Program-made: the position numbers and the translations under genes
Shown here: piece after piece, positions 24,930 to 37,325 of the stretch
Layout of the letters: each line of letters begins with the position of its first letter
Position numbering within the stretch: the first letter of the stretch is position 1
Source of the DNA: Tolypeutes matacus
Taxonomy: Eukaryota; Chordata; Mammalia; Cingulata; Chlamyphoridae
Direction of reading: 5' to 3'
Assembly (NCBI GenBank): GCA_026826555.1
Contig: JAKSZT010033425.1
Location: forward strand, 63,279-127,278
DNA: 64,000 nucleotides
Notes under the pieces: model-generated
Databases searched by the model: none
What the model was told of the DNA's origin: nothing
Seen by the model: the letters and a program-made list of their open reading frames with translations, nothing else

Positions 24930-25124
24930 TCTCTTCCAATGTTCCAAATCATTTGCAAATCTCTTTCATTAATAGATGATTAAAACTGAACTATACCAGA
25001 GAATACAATTCTGGGAAATGTAGTTTATATTTTCCATATGCCATGAAGCTAAGAAATAAGATCTAGGTGGAAGTGATTGGACCTGAAAACAAATAATCTT
25101 GCTTGTGAAAATAGAGCCTTATAT
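23986..25124. other. A-only stretch, no genes recognised
   Basis: About 1.1 kb present in A but not in B, where sequences matching its two borders meet at 52275-52290. Both borders in A carry TATGTA. Apart from the tetranucleotide repeat I see no element or gene in it, so loss from B is as likely as gain in A. Confidence 0.45.
24795..24927. repeat. (TAGA)n microsatellite
   Basis: About 33 units of the tetranucleotide TAGA, mostly pure, with a TTGA variant near 24820 and ATGA variants near 24868 and 24883. It lies in the part of A (23985-25125) absent from B. Confidence 0.95.
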
Positions 25125-25269
25125 GTAGAATAATTTATGCTCATTTAATGTAAAAGAATATTCCATGAAAAATTTTCTCAAATATCTCTGGAAAACAAAA
25201 ACAGATAAAACTTTGATTTTTCTTCAAGAAAACACTAAAGTATTTTTTCACTAATTCTATTTTAAAACA

Positions 25270-28200
25270 CGATGGTGCCAGGAATGAAGTCATCTATATC
25301 ATGATGAAAGATATTTCCTATAATAGTCTCCCCTCAGAATCAACTAATAATAGGGCAAAGACCACTTGTTTATAACTCTGGAGGATGATAGAGGCTGGGA
25401 AAGGATTCCACAAATTCTGAATCAAATAAAAGAAGAGATAATACACAAATTAGGTAAGAGATTTACATCCTATACCCATCAGCCTTGACCACTCTCTCTG
25501 ACTCTATCCAGTGCAGCTTAAGAGTCACCCAGCCTCAGGGTGGAATGCAAACAGTTGAAGAGCACCATATACAAAAGTGTCCTCAGGGAAAAATGAGGCC
25601 AAGACAGAACTGTTTTCCAAGGCTGTACACAATCAATCCAGTTTTCTATTGGACTACCTAAATGCAAAACAGACCTTACTGGATTGACCTTATCTGGCTC
25701 CCCATGGTGGGATATCCTAAGGCAGAAGAATCAGAGGCAGAAAAGCATCACAGACAAGAAAACAGTGGGGGGTAATGAACTGATGTAAGGCAGGATGGAT
25801 TACAGAACTGAAAAGCACAATGAAAAGGAGACATCAAGTAAGGGTGGGAATTTAAACAATTTATATGGGCTGGGAAGAAAATTCGGCATAAAAACAAATA
25901 GAAAAGATCAATAGAAGAAGGAACAGTTAAAGGCAGCTTTCTCTTGAAAGAGAAACAGTTGCAATAAAAATGACAATCTCTTCAAAATTATACCTTCTAT
26001 CCAGGACAAATTCAGGTGCAGAAGACCTAAGAAAATCTGAACAGTTAAGGACTTCTCTAAAGGTTCAGAACACATTGGCCCAAACATCAAAGGCTTAACA
26101 CAAAGCCATTCAAAAATTGAACCCTAGGCAAGAGGAAGAAACTAACATTTAGATTTAGCATGTCAAAATAATCAGATACTCAGATACTGACAGAAAATTA
26201 CAAGCCATAATAAGAAACAGGAAGACATGGCTTAGTCAAAGGAACTCATTAAAACTTCAGAAGAGACACACAATTTGGAACAAACAGATCATCAGGCAAA
26301 AATCACTAGTGTTTCTATTCATTAGTAATAAGCAATCTGAGGAGCAAATCAAGAAAAAAATTCATTTACAATAGAAACTAAAAGAAAACAACTACTAGGT
26401 ATATTTTAATCAAAAATATAAAGAAATTAGACATGGAAGACAACAAAATTTTGTCTTCGTAGGATAAACAAATGTCTAAATAAATGTAGGGGTTTTCATG
26501 CTCATGTACTGGGAGACTAAATATTGTTAAAATGTCAATTCTACCAAGAGTTTACAGATTCAATGCAATCCCAATCAAAATTTGAAGAGTCTACACTGCA
26601 GAAAAGGTAAAGAAAATAATCATATTTATTTAGAAGTATAAGTGGTCTGAAGACCCAAAGCCATCATTAAAATGAACAAAGTTTGAGGACTCTCACTTCT
26701 TGATTAAAAATTATATTCAAAATAACAATGTTCAAAACAGCATGGTACTGGCAAAGGCATAGATATATAGAAGAAAGGAGTCAAACCGAAAGTTGAGAAA
26801 TAGATCCTAACATCTATGGTCAGTTGAGCTTTGACAAGTTCACTCTATTGGAAAAGAATTGTCACTTCAAAAGATAGTGCTTTGAGAACTGGATATCCTT
26901 ATGCAACAGATTGGAGGAGGACCCCTTCCTCAAACCATATGCAAAAATTAACTCAAAATTGATGAAAGATCTAAATATAAGTGTCAGCACTATAAAACTC
27001 CTAAAAGTAAACAAAAGGAAAAGCATCTTCAGGGTTTTGTTTTAGGCAATGGATTCTTAGACTTTACACACAAAACAGAAGCAAAAAATTAGAAAAATTA
27101 ATAAATGGGACCTCATCAAAATTTAAAAATATTGCATATGAATTTTACCATGAAAGAAAAAAGACTACCTCCTCAATGGAAGAAAATATTTGGAAACCAC
27201 ATATCTGAGAAGAGTTTAATGTACAGAATATAAAAGAAATCCTACAACTCAAGAATAAAAAGACAAAAAAAAACCCACAATTTTTAAAATAAGTGAAATC
27301 CGTGAATACATTTTTCTCCATGATGAGATACCATTTCACATCCAATAGAATTGCTACTATTAAAAAAAATAAAAGAGAAGAGGAACATGCAAATATCTGT
27401 TTGAGTCCCTGCTTTCAATTCTTTTAAGTATTTGCCTAGTAGTGGATTGCTCATTATATGGTAATTTTATACTTAGAGGAAGGGAGACCACATCTACACA
27501 GAGCCTCTCATCACTGCTGCTGCTTGTTTTTACTTGTCTTGCATTGTCTGTATTGATCACAGTTTCTGCTGAAAAACTTTTTTAGTATTTGTGGAGTTTA
27601 TCTTGCCATTTTCTCCCCCGGAGTCTCTGTATCCTACTGTCCTACTGCATGCAGTTGCTTCTGTATTTCTTACTTTAAGAGAATGGTGGGGGGGATCTCA
27701 AATTTTGTTTGTTTCTCCTTAGCAGTTTGACTTAATATTTTCAGTTTTTGAAGAACTGAAATATAAATAAGGTGTTTTTTGTTTTGTTTTTGTAAGTTAT
27801 AAAACTCACAGAAGCTTACAGGTGTGGGAGAGGGTGTGGAGAAATAGAAACATTCATTCATTGTTGTTGGAAATGTAAAGTGATGCAGCCACTGTGGAGG
27901 ATTTTTGGCAGTTTGTCTTAAATCTAAGTATAGAATTACTGTATGACCAGCAATCCCACTACTAGGTAAATACCGAAAAGAATTGAAGGCAGGAACTCGA
28001 ACAGTTGTTTGCTCACTGAAGTTCATAGTAATATTATTCACAATTGCTAAAAGATAGGAGCAAACCAAGTTCTCATGAACTGATGAATAAATAACCAAAA
28101 TGAGTTGTCTTCATAGGATAGAAAATTATTCAGCAATAAAAAGGTAACAGGTTCTGATTCATGTGACAAAATGGATGAACCCTGAAATCATCATGCTGAA

Positions 28201-28510
28201 TGAAATGTCAGACACAAAAGGAAAAATATTGAATGATCTTACTGAAATTAATAATTACATTAAGAAAACCAATAGAGTAAGAATCTAGAATGTAGGCTTC
28301 TAAGGGCTGAATTGGGGGAAAGGAATGGGAAATTATTGCTTCTATTGCATAGATTTTGGGGTTGATTGTAAAGTTTTGGTAATGGATTGTGTTGATGGTA
28401 AGATGACATTGTGAATGTAACTAACAGCACTAAGTATATATGTATATTTGGTTAAAAGGGAAATTTTAAGTTGTAAACATGCAGTAGAATAAAAAAATGA
28501 AAAGAATATA
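25270..28510 (+). mobile_element. Internally deleted L1 with 5' UTR and 3' UTR
   Basis: The left part (25270-26227) is taken as L1 5' UTR, because it runs into the ORF1 start GAAGACATGGCTTAGTCAAAGG (26222-26243), which matches the ORF1 start of the L1 at 4585. Soon after, ORF1 breaks off and sequence joins to late ORF2 (near 26300, the ISxVSIH-S position; ILGINLTK-like near 26390). The rest of ORF2 and a 3' UTR end at about 28510, matching 14450-14695. At 27385-27480 a piece in reverse orientation (TTTGAGTCCCTGCTTTCAATTC) interrupts it, followed by unassigned sequence to about 27800. Nothing is translatable. The matching place in B (near 52430) has no L1. Confidence 0.75.
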
Positions 28511-29189
28511 TAACAGAAAAGCCATTCTTCTGCCTTAAAATCGACAAATATTTAGATAAAAAGAAAAGAAATTTGTGAAGGTTTTATTTGAAATTATATT
28601 GAAAGTATAGATCCAGTTCAGTAGAATCTACATAGGACACTGATTATCTGTCCATTTATTTGTCTTTTACCTAAAGGTTGGAAAGTAAATTATATTTTAC
28701 ATTTTGTACAATTGTAAAGAGTAACTTTTCATGCAAAATACTCCCTTAAATTTCCTGTAAAATACAATTGGTTTTATATAAAAATCTTAAATCTGACTAA
28801 ACCGCTTATAATGAGTACAAGTTACATTAGTTTCTTTTCATTTTTGTATGATTTTCATATATTGAAAATGATGTCATTGGCTATAAAACAACAGATGTCC
28901 TTTAGAATAAAAACAAAATAAAATCCCTAATGGTGCTTATTGCTGAATAATTAATACAGGATTTAACAGATAAAACATGGAAAATTATTCAAAAAATTGG
29001 TTGCAAACTCTGTCATTGCTCTAGTAACAATAGTGCTGCTATTTTTGTATTGCTTGTACTACATAGTTCCGACAAAAGACTAGGTGGGAAAGAACAGATG
29101 TACTGTTTTCTAATTATATGACTGATTTAATGAACTTGGGATTTATGGAAAAACCTTCCAATTGCTAATTCTTTTTGTAAATATTTTGT

Positions 29190-32100
29190 TTTTTAGTTAT
29201 ATTTTCTATATATTTTTAAAGTTACTTAGAATACATAAATGCTACATAAAGAATTTAGGGGCTTCCCACATGCCCCACTCCCTATCCTTCCACATTTTCC
29301 CACATTAACAACATCCTTCATTATTATGGTGTATTTTTTACAATTGAAGTATATATTTTAGAATGTTACCACTAAGCATGGATGATAGTTTACATTGTAG
29401 TTAACACTATCTCCCCCACAATTTTGTAAGTTATGGCAAAATATATAATGGTCTGTATCTATCAATGTCCTAATGTCATTCAGGACAATTCCCAAGACCC
29501 AAAAATGCCCCCATATTGCACCTATTTTTCCTCCCTCCTCCCTTCAGAATCTCCAGTGACCACTGCCCCCACATCAATGATATAAATTCTTCCATTGCTA
29601 GAATCACAATAAGTTTATAATACAATACCACTAAGTCTACTCTAGTTCATTGTTCATTCCCCAGTGCTGTGGATACTGGGATGGTGATGCTCACTCCACC
29701 CCTAACTGAGAGGGTGCTTAAATCCCATGGGACAGATGGATGAAACTATCTTGCTTGCAGTTGCGCACTCTCTCTGTTCCTTGGAAAGGTCATCCATCAT
29801 CATCTCCTTTTAGTTGTCCTGGGCAAGTCCAGTAAACTGGAGAGTAGGTGTTGCAACTCTGTTGAGATTCATGTCCCAGCTGGCACATGGACAGCCCAAA
29901 TATGTTAGTATCTTGGGCATATGCATATCAATTCTAGTAATAACTCTACATTGAAATAGAAGAGATAATAGAGTCATGTGTAGGGAAACCAAAACTCAGT
30001 CCATCTCTGTCACACTGGGGAGCATAAATTCCAAAGTAGGGCCCACTGGCAGGGCACCTAACTCCTGAGCAGTCTGCCTTCTCTATAGTGTCTGAATGAC
30101 TTCAAGAGCTCTCAGGTGTCCTGTTATTTGAAGTAGTACTTAATATGGTAGTCAATGAGATCCTGCTGAGATGTACATAACTGTAACTTCTGAAATGACC
30201 TGCTGAAACACTTTGAAGCCTCTTAGCCATATAAACTCATTTGTCTTTACCTTTTCCCCTTTTGGTCAAGATCTTTTTCCAGTTGCATTGCTAGTTGGTG
30301 CTTGGTAGTAATCCCTTGGTACAAGGGAGGCTAATGTTCTGGAGTCATATCCCATTCTGGGGGAAGGTAATGCATTTATATGCTGAGTTTGGCTTAGAGA
30401 AAGAGCACATTTGAGCAACAAGGAGGCTCTCGGGAGGTAATTCTTAGGCACCCTATAATACAAGGCTAAGTTTCAATTTAGAAAGTAAAGGTTTATAAGT
30501 ACAGGCATCAATATCAAGGGCCTGTTAATGGACCAGCCTCCTTCACTAGTCACTGACCCTGTACTAGGGGGATTCTTTCTGTTCCATTAGAGAATGTGGC
30601 AGAGTTCCCCAGAATGGCAATTCAATATTCTTTTGGTTATTGTGTGAATCTCCACCCACTTTGGCAATGTCCCTTGAACACTTGAACACATTCATATGCC
30701 TTATAGGTATGCCCCAGGTGAACCTCCTCCCATATATGCCCCATCACTGACACCCTGCACCAATGATCTTTCCCTGTCATAGTTGTAACCATTCTGTGAT
30801 CCAAAACTTCAAAAATGAAGCCAACAAAATAACCAAATAAAATTTGTAAGGAAGTGAAATAATAATGATAGTGATAAAAATAAGAAATAAAATACAATTT
30901 TTTTAAAAAAAATTTTGGAGTAATAAAATAATGAAAATTTTATTTAATTTTTAAAAATATTTTGTCTTTCATCTCTGTAAGATCTCTTGTCCTGTATGTA
31001 TAGTGACATTTTCTTCCATTTATTCCCCCACTGTCTTATGATTTTCATTTTATCTTCAAAGAAGCTTTAGATTACAGAAAAGTCATGTACAGAATATAAG
31101 GGGTTCCATATATCCAACATCCACCCCCGTTTTTCCCCTTTCTCTATTAATAACATTTTACATGTGGGTAGTATATTTCTTACAACTGATGTACAAATAA
31201 TGAACCTTTGCAACTAACCATTGCCAATGATTTTCCTTATGGTTTTTATTTTGGACCATACAATTTTATAAGTTTTGATGAAATTTACATGGTCTGTATC
31301 CATCATTACAAGGTCATGTAGTATAATTCCATCACCCTGAAAATGACTCTTTTTCCATCTATTCTATTCCTCCATCTCCCTACTCTCAGGACCCACAGCA
31401 ACCATCAAGCTTACTCCTTGAAGAAAAAGATTCATAGTTACTTGCAACAACATTGAGGGCTTGACATACTGGCCAGTCCTCCCTTATTAGGCACTGTCTA
31501 TGCTCTCAAGAGACTCCTGCCCCTATATTTGAGAACATAGCAGGACTCCCCAGGAAGCGAGTCCAACACCTCCCCACTCATTATGTGCATCTCCACCCAC
31601 TGATATAACTAATTATGAAAAGCACTCACATACTCCCTAGAGGCCTGCCCCAGGTGTGCCTTGTCCCACATGTCCCCCAAATACAACACCCTAAACCAGT
31701 AAATCGCACCTTTCATATTTGCCAAAAGAACATTCCCAACATTGCCGTTCCAACCACATACCCACAAATCACCAGATTTCACCTGCTCCCTACCTCAACT
31801 CTCCCCCACCCATTTACATGGATGGAACAGACCATACTTCCTACCCTAACCCCTCACAAAGCAGCACCATTCAACCCAAAAGCATCACTGCACCATTCTC
31901 TTACCCATCCACTGCACCATATCATAGATTCGGCCTATATGGGCATTAGCTCACAAATTTCGTCTCCCTTTCTATCTCCTGTAAGCCCATCTTCCATACT
32001 CTAGCCCTGTGAGTCTGCTTAATTGGCTTAATTCATATCAGTGAGTTCATGTAATATTTGTCCTTCAATGCCTGGCTTGCTTCACTTAACGGAAGGTCTT

Positions 32101-34385
32101 CAAGATTCATACATGTTATCCTGTGTGTTAACACTGAATTACTTCTTGCAGCAGAGTAATACTCCATCGTATGTATAAACACAATTTGTTTATCTATTCA
32201 TCTGTTGATGGACATTTGGTATGTTTCTAACTTTTGGCAATAGTGAATAATGCTGCTATGAACATTGATGTACATATATATGTGTGTCCCTGCTTTTAAA
32301 TCTTCTGGGTATATGCGCAACAGTGGGAATGCTGGGTCATATGGTATTTCTATAGTTAGCTTCCTGAGGAACTGCCAAACTGTCCTTCACAATGGCTGTG
32401 CCATTTTATATTTCCACCAGGAGTGGGTAAGTGTTCCCATTCTTCCACATCCTCTCCAACACTTGTAGTCTTGTGGGTTTTTAGTTTTTAAAAAAAATTT
32501 TATAGCCTCTAGTCTGATGGGTGTAAGATGATATCTCTTTATAGTTTTTTTTAAAAAAAGATTTATTTATTTATTTTATTTTTTCTCCATTTTGATGCCC
32601 CCTACCCAGTTTTTGCTGTTTCTTGGTCATTCGCTGGGCAATTCTGTGTCTGTTTTCTGCCCTCTCATCTCATCCTTTTCCTCCTGCCTTCACTGGGATT
32701 CGATCCTGGGAATCTCTGATGTAGGAGTTAGGTGTGCTGCCACCTGCGCCACCTCAGTTCCTGTTTTTTTGGCATGTCTCATCTTGGCTTTCCCTTGTGT
32801 CACTCACCTGTTAACATCATCATCTTGCTGCATGGCTCGACAGGGCCTGGCATGCCCATGTGTGAGGCCTGGTGGCATGCACACCTTCTATACTTTTTCT
32901 TTAGTTTACTAGGAGGTCCTGAGTATTTAACCCAGGTCCCTCCATATGGGAGACAGATGCCCAACCATTTGAGCCACATCTGCCCCTCTCTTTGTAGTTT
33001 TGATTTGCACTTCCCCAATAGCTAGTGATGTTGAGCATCTTTTCATGTGCTTTTTAGCCATTTGTATTTCTTCTTTGGAGAAGTGTCTATTTAAATCACT
33101 GGCCTGTTTTTTTAATGGGTTGTTTGTCTTTTTATTTCTGAGGTGTAGGATTTCTTTATATATGCTGGATATTAGGCTCCTATCAGATATATGGTTACCA
33201 AATATTTTCTCCCATTGATTAGGCTGCCTTTTCACTTTCTGAACAAACTCCTTTGAGGTGCAAATGTTTTAAATTTGAGAAGGTCCCTTTTATCTCTTTT
33301 TTCTTTGTTGCTCATGCTTTGGGTGTAAAATACATGAAACCATTTCCTAAAACAATATCCTGTAGATGATTCCCTACATTGTCTTCCAAGAGCTTTATGG
33401 TCTTGGCTCTTATATTAGATCTTTGATCCATTTTGAGGTAATTTTTGTATTAGGTGTGAGATTGTTTTTCTCTCTCTTTCTTTTGGATATGGATATCCAG
33501 TTTTCCAAGCACCATTCTTTGAAGAGGCCATGCTTTCCTGGTTGAATAGGCTTGGTAACTGCGTTAAATATCAGTTGACTCTATATATGAGGATCTAGTT
33601 CACAACTCTCAATTCAGTTCCATTGGTCAGCTTGTCAATCTTTGTGCCAATACCATGCAGTTTTGACCACTGTAGCTTTGTAGTATGTTTTAAAGTCAGG
33701 TAGTGTGATACCACCAATTTCACTTTATTTTCTTGTAGTGTCTTTCTCTAAGTATCATATTGCTGTGATGTTGGCCTCAGAATGTGTTAGATAATGCTTC
33801 CTCCTTATCAGTTTTTTTTTTTTTTTTTTGCAAGAATTTGAGCAAGATTAATATGAATTCTTCTAGGAATTATTGGTAGAATTTACCAGTGAAGCAATCT
33901 GGTTCTGGAAATTTCTTTGTTAAGGGGTTTTCTTTGACTGATTCAATCTCTTCTCATATAGTTGGTTTGTTGAGGTCTTCTCTTTCCTCTAGAGTCAGTG
34001 TACAATGACTGTGTTTTTAGGAATGTGTCTATTTTATCTAGAATTTCTAATTTGTTTCCATACAATTGTTTATACTAACTTCTTATGATCCTTTTTATTT
34101 TTGTGGGGTCAGTAGAAATGGTTCCCCTCTCATTTCTTTTGTTATTTATTTGACTCTGTCAATGTGTATCTTTTGGTAGGGTAGCTTAATCCATTACCAT
34201 TCATTTTTATTACTGTAAAGGCAGTATTTAATTCAGTGTTCCCCTCATGACTAGAATTTTATTTTTGATTGACTTTGCATTAAGGCTGATCTTTGATGGT
34301 TGTTCCAATGTATTCTATACCTTTAAAATAGCCCATATTTAACTGATGAGATTTTTTTCTGATCTTCTCCATTTGATACATATCC
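29190..34385 (-). mobile_element. L1 with a very long 3' UTR (family X)
   Basis: Read on the minus strand. The ORF2 N-terminal part lies at 34385-33740, with deletions. ORF2 C-terminal coding sequence lies at about 33720-32050, split by a SINE. A 3' UTR of nearly 2.9 kb then ends at 29190. The ORF2 part matches 336-1000 of the window. The 3' UTR contains the block AGATTACA-AA-TATA-GGG-TTCC followed by a C-rich stretch twice, at 31060-31410 and again at 29215-29590. The part between (29640-30930) is the body of family X, also present at 5572, 34390, 36776 and 55070. B has no trace of it at the matching place. Confidence 0.8.
32549..32987 (-). mobile_element. SINE with two tRNA-like units
   Basis: On the minus strand, two tRNA-like heads stand in the same direction. 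The first (32987-32915) reads GGGGCAGATGTGGCTCAAATGG and then GGACCTGGGTTAAATACTC. The second (about 32762-32690) reads GGAACTGAGGTGGCGCAGGTGG and then CAGGATCGAATCCCAG. A pyrimidine-rich body and a TTTATTTATTTATT (AAATAAAT) tail follow at the left end. It sits in L1 ORF2 between the near-perfect 14-base repeats CTCTTTATAGTTTT (32535-32548) and CTCTTTGTAGTTTT (32988-33001), one mismatch apart. Confidence 0.88.
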
Positions 34386-34389
34386 TGGA

Positions 34390-36055
34390 TATGTGGTGCT
34401 TTTTTTAATATACTTTTTTTATTTTTAAAAAGATGCTTAGATTACATAAATCTTACATAAAAAATATAAGGGATTCCTATATGCTCGATATGCCCCACTC
34501 CCTTCCCCTCCCACATTTCCCACATTAACAAAATCTTTCATTAGTGTGGTACATTTGTTACAATTGATTTGAAGCATTGTCACTAAGCATGGATTATAGT
34601 TTACATTGTAGTTTACACTCTGTTCCACACAATTTTGTAAGTTATGGCAAGATGTAGAATCACAATAAGTATATAGTAGAATACCAGTAAGTCTACTCTA
34701 GCCAATCACTCACTCTCCAATCCTGATGATTCTAGGTGATGCCCACTCCAACTTTAATTGAGAGGGGCCTTAGATCCCATGGGGTAGATGGATGGTACTG
34801 TCTTGCTTATAGTTGCAGACTCTCTCTGTTTCTTGGGATAGTCATGATCCATCATAATCTCCTTGTTAGTTGTCCTGATTGAGTCCAATGAATGGAAAGT
34901 AGGTGTTGTAACTCTGTTGTGATTCAGGGTCCATCTGGCACATGGACAGTCCAAAGATTTAAGTCTCTTGGACATACACCTATCAACTCTAGTACTATCT
35001 ATAGTTTCAAATAGAAGGGGCAGAAGAGCCATGTGTAGTGAAACCACAACTGAGTCCAAATGTCTCACACTGGGAAGTATAAATTCCAAAGTAGTGCCCA
35101 CTGACAGGTCACCAAACACCTAAGCTGTTTGCCCTTCCTAAAGTGTCTGGATGTCTACAGAGACCTCAGGAGCCCAGCTGTTTAAGGTTGTATTTATTTT
35201 GGCAGTCAATGAGATCATGCTGAGATGTGCATAACTGTAATCTCTGGAATGATCTCCTGACTCACTTTGAAGTCTCTTAGCCATATAAAATCATTTGTCT
35301 TTACCTTTTCCCCCTTTTGGTCAAGGTCTTTTTTCAGTTGCATTGCTAGTTGGTGCTTGGTAGTAATCCCTGGGTACAAGTGTGCTTATCTCTGGGTGTC
35401 ATGCCCCATACAGGGGGAAGGTAATGCATATATACACTAGAGAGAGAGGTTGTTTTAGAAACAAGAGACTCTCAGGAGGTAATTCTTAGGCACCTAATAA
35501 TACTAGGCTAAGTTTCAATTTCAAAAGTAAAGGTTCATAAGTCCAGTCATCTATATCAAGGGCCCATCAATGGGTCATGTTCCTTCACTAGACACTGACC
35601 CTATACTCAGATTCTTACTCTTCCATTAGAGAATGTGGCAGGACTCCTCTGGATGGGAATGGTACTGGGGGAATAAAAAGAAGAAAATGTCACTCTACAT
35701 ACAAGACAACAGATCTTACTGTGATGAAAGACACAATGTCAAAAAACTTTAATGTTTTCATTATTTTTATTATTCCAAATTTATTTTATTTTTTATTTTT
35801 TGTATTTTACTTCTTATTTTTAAAACTACCATTGTTTCATTTCATTATTAATTGCATTTGGTTATTTGTTGGCTTCATTTTTGAAGAGGTTTGGGATCAC
35901 AGAATGGAAACAACTATGACAGGGGGTGATCATTGTTATGGGATGTCAGATATGGAGATACATGGGAGAAGTTTCACCTGGGGCATACCGATAGGGCATA
36001 TAAATGTGTTTAAGTATTCACGGGGCATTGTCACAGCTGGTGTAACTATATTTTA
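34390..36055 (-). mobile_element. Family X insertion with inverted 5' part
   Basis: The main part (34390-35660) is an X 3' UTR in minus orientation, with its T-rich (poly-A) end at 34390-34430. The remainder (35665-36055) is in plus orientation: it is the reverse complement of about 31030-30650 of the neighbouring copy. The order and orientation fit twin priming, in which the 5' part of an L1 is inserted reversed. An open frame of 121 residues lies on the sense strand at 35119-34754; see findings. Confidence 0.75.
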
Positions 36056-36775
36056 ACTCTGGATTTTAAAATAATCTTAGTATAGTATAAACGTTGCTAA
36101 ACTCAAACCACTGGTAATGTATTAAATGATGTTTTGGTCTAAAACATGTCCAAGAAGAACATAGACACTGAAATGGGTTCCATACAACCAAATTTTGGTT
36201 TCACTATTTGCGTTTTTGGAGAAATTATATAAATTCTATATTTGAGAATGCAGGTATTTTTCATAGTGACTTCCTAAGAGGGGCAATGAAACATCTGAAA
36301 ATTTAATATATACATAAAATACTTATAATTCTGTCTAGTACATGAGAAGCACTCAATTAAAATTAAAATTAGTATAATATCACATACTCACAAGGACTGT
36401 AAAATCAGTTCTGCACCAAATTAACCTCCCTAGTATCACATACACAGGCAGAGATATAATTTGAAACAAAGCTCAATTATTAAGCTTTTAAACATATTAT
36501 ACTTATTTTCTATCATTTATATACATATAACAATTAGCTATCATTTAATTTTGATTTTGGTACTGGAATATTCAGAGATCTGTAATAAAATGTGTACAAT
36601 TATATAAATGTGCAAAAATAGCAATGGTAATACATAATTCAAAATGAAAAAGACCAAGGAACTTTCTTTATATATATAAAACCTGCCGTGTTTATATATA
36701 TATGGTCATATATAGACACATATATAATTCTTCTTCATGTACATTGTTTATTTTTAAAAGAGGCATGACAAGAGT

Positions 36776-37325
36776 TCTTCCATTGCTAGAAGAACAAGTC
36801 CATAGTAGAATAACAATAAGTCAATCTTAGTTCACTGTTTATTCCCCAATCCTGAGAACCGTGGGATGGCAAAGCCCACTCTGCCTCCAATTAAGTGGGA
36901 GTCCAGATAGACTTGTTGTTATTCCAGCAATAGAAGAACTCTTATCTTTGATGTAAAGGCAGTAGCCACCGGCAGTCCTGGGGGATGAGAGGGGGAGGAA
37001 TAGTTGTAGTATTGGAGTGTTTTGGGGATATTGGAGTTGTCCTGCATGAAATTGCAGTGACAGATGCAGACTATTGTATATTTTATCATGGCATGCAGGG
37101 TGGTGTGGGACAGAGTATGGACTATGGTGTAGACTGTAGTCCATGTTTGGTGGCTGTGCTTCAGTGTGTGTTCATTGGATGTGGCAGAATTGCCACATTG
37201 GTGGGGGATGTTGTTGATGTGAGGGAGTGTGGGGTGTGGGGCATATGGGAATTCCTTATATTTTTATGAGGCATTTGTGTGGTCTGGAGCTTCTTTAAAA
37301 ATAGAAAGAATAATTTTAAAAAAAG
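36776..37325 (+). mobile_element. Second family X insertion with inverted 5' part
   Basis: The left part (36776-36915) is X in minus orientation, matching 55450-55570. The right part (36918-37325) is X in plus orientation and ends in A-rich sequence, matching 5840-6150. Flanks read AAAAGAGGCATGACAAG on the left and AAAAAAAGGCATGAGAG on the right, a probable worn target-site repeat. In segment B the unbroken site reads TTTTTAAATGACAGGCCTGAGAG (52912-52934), so this insertion is later than the duplication or was lost cleanly. Confidence 0.8.

Noticed and set aside
24702..24947. Minus-strand frame rich in Ser, Ile and Tyr repeats
   Set aside because: It is a translation of the (TAGA)n microsatellite.
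31615..32004. Plus-strand frame of 129 residues rich in Pro and His
   Set aside because: Antisense to the L1 3' UTR; the proline comes from its C-rich tracts. A second overlapping frame in the same tract shows the same bias.
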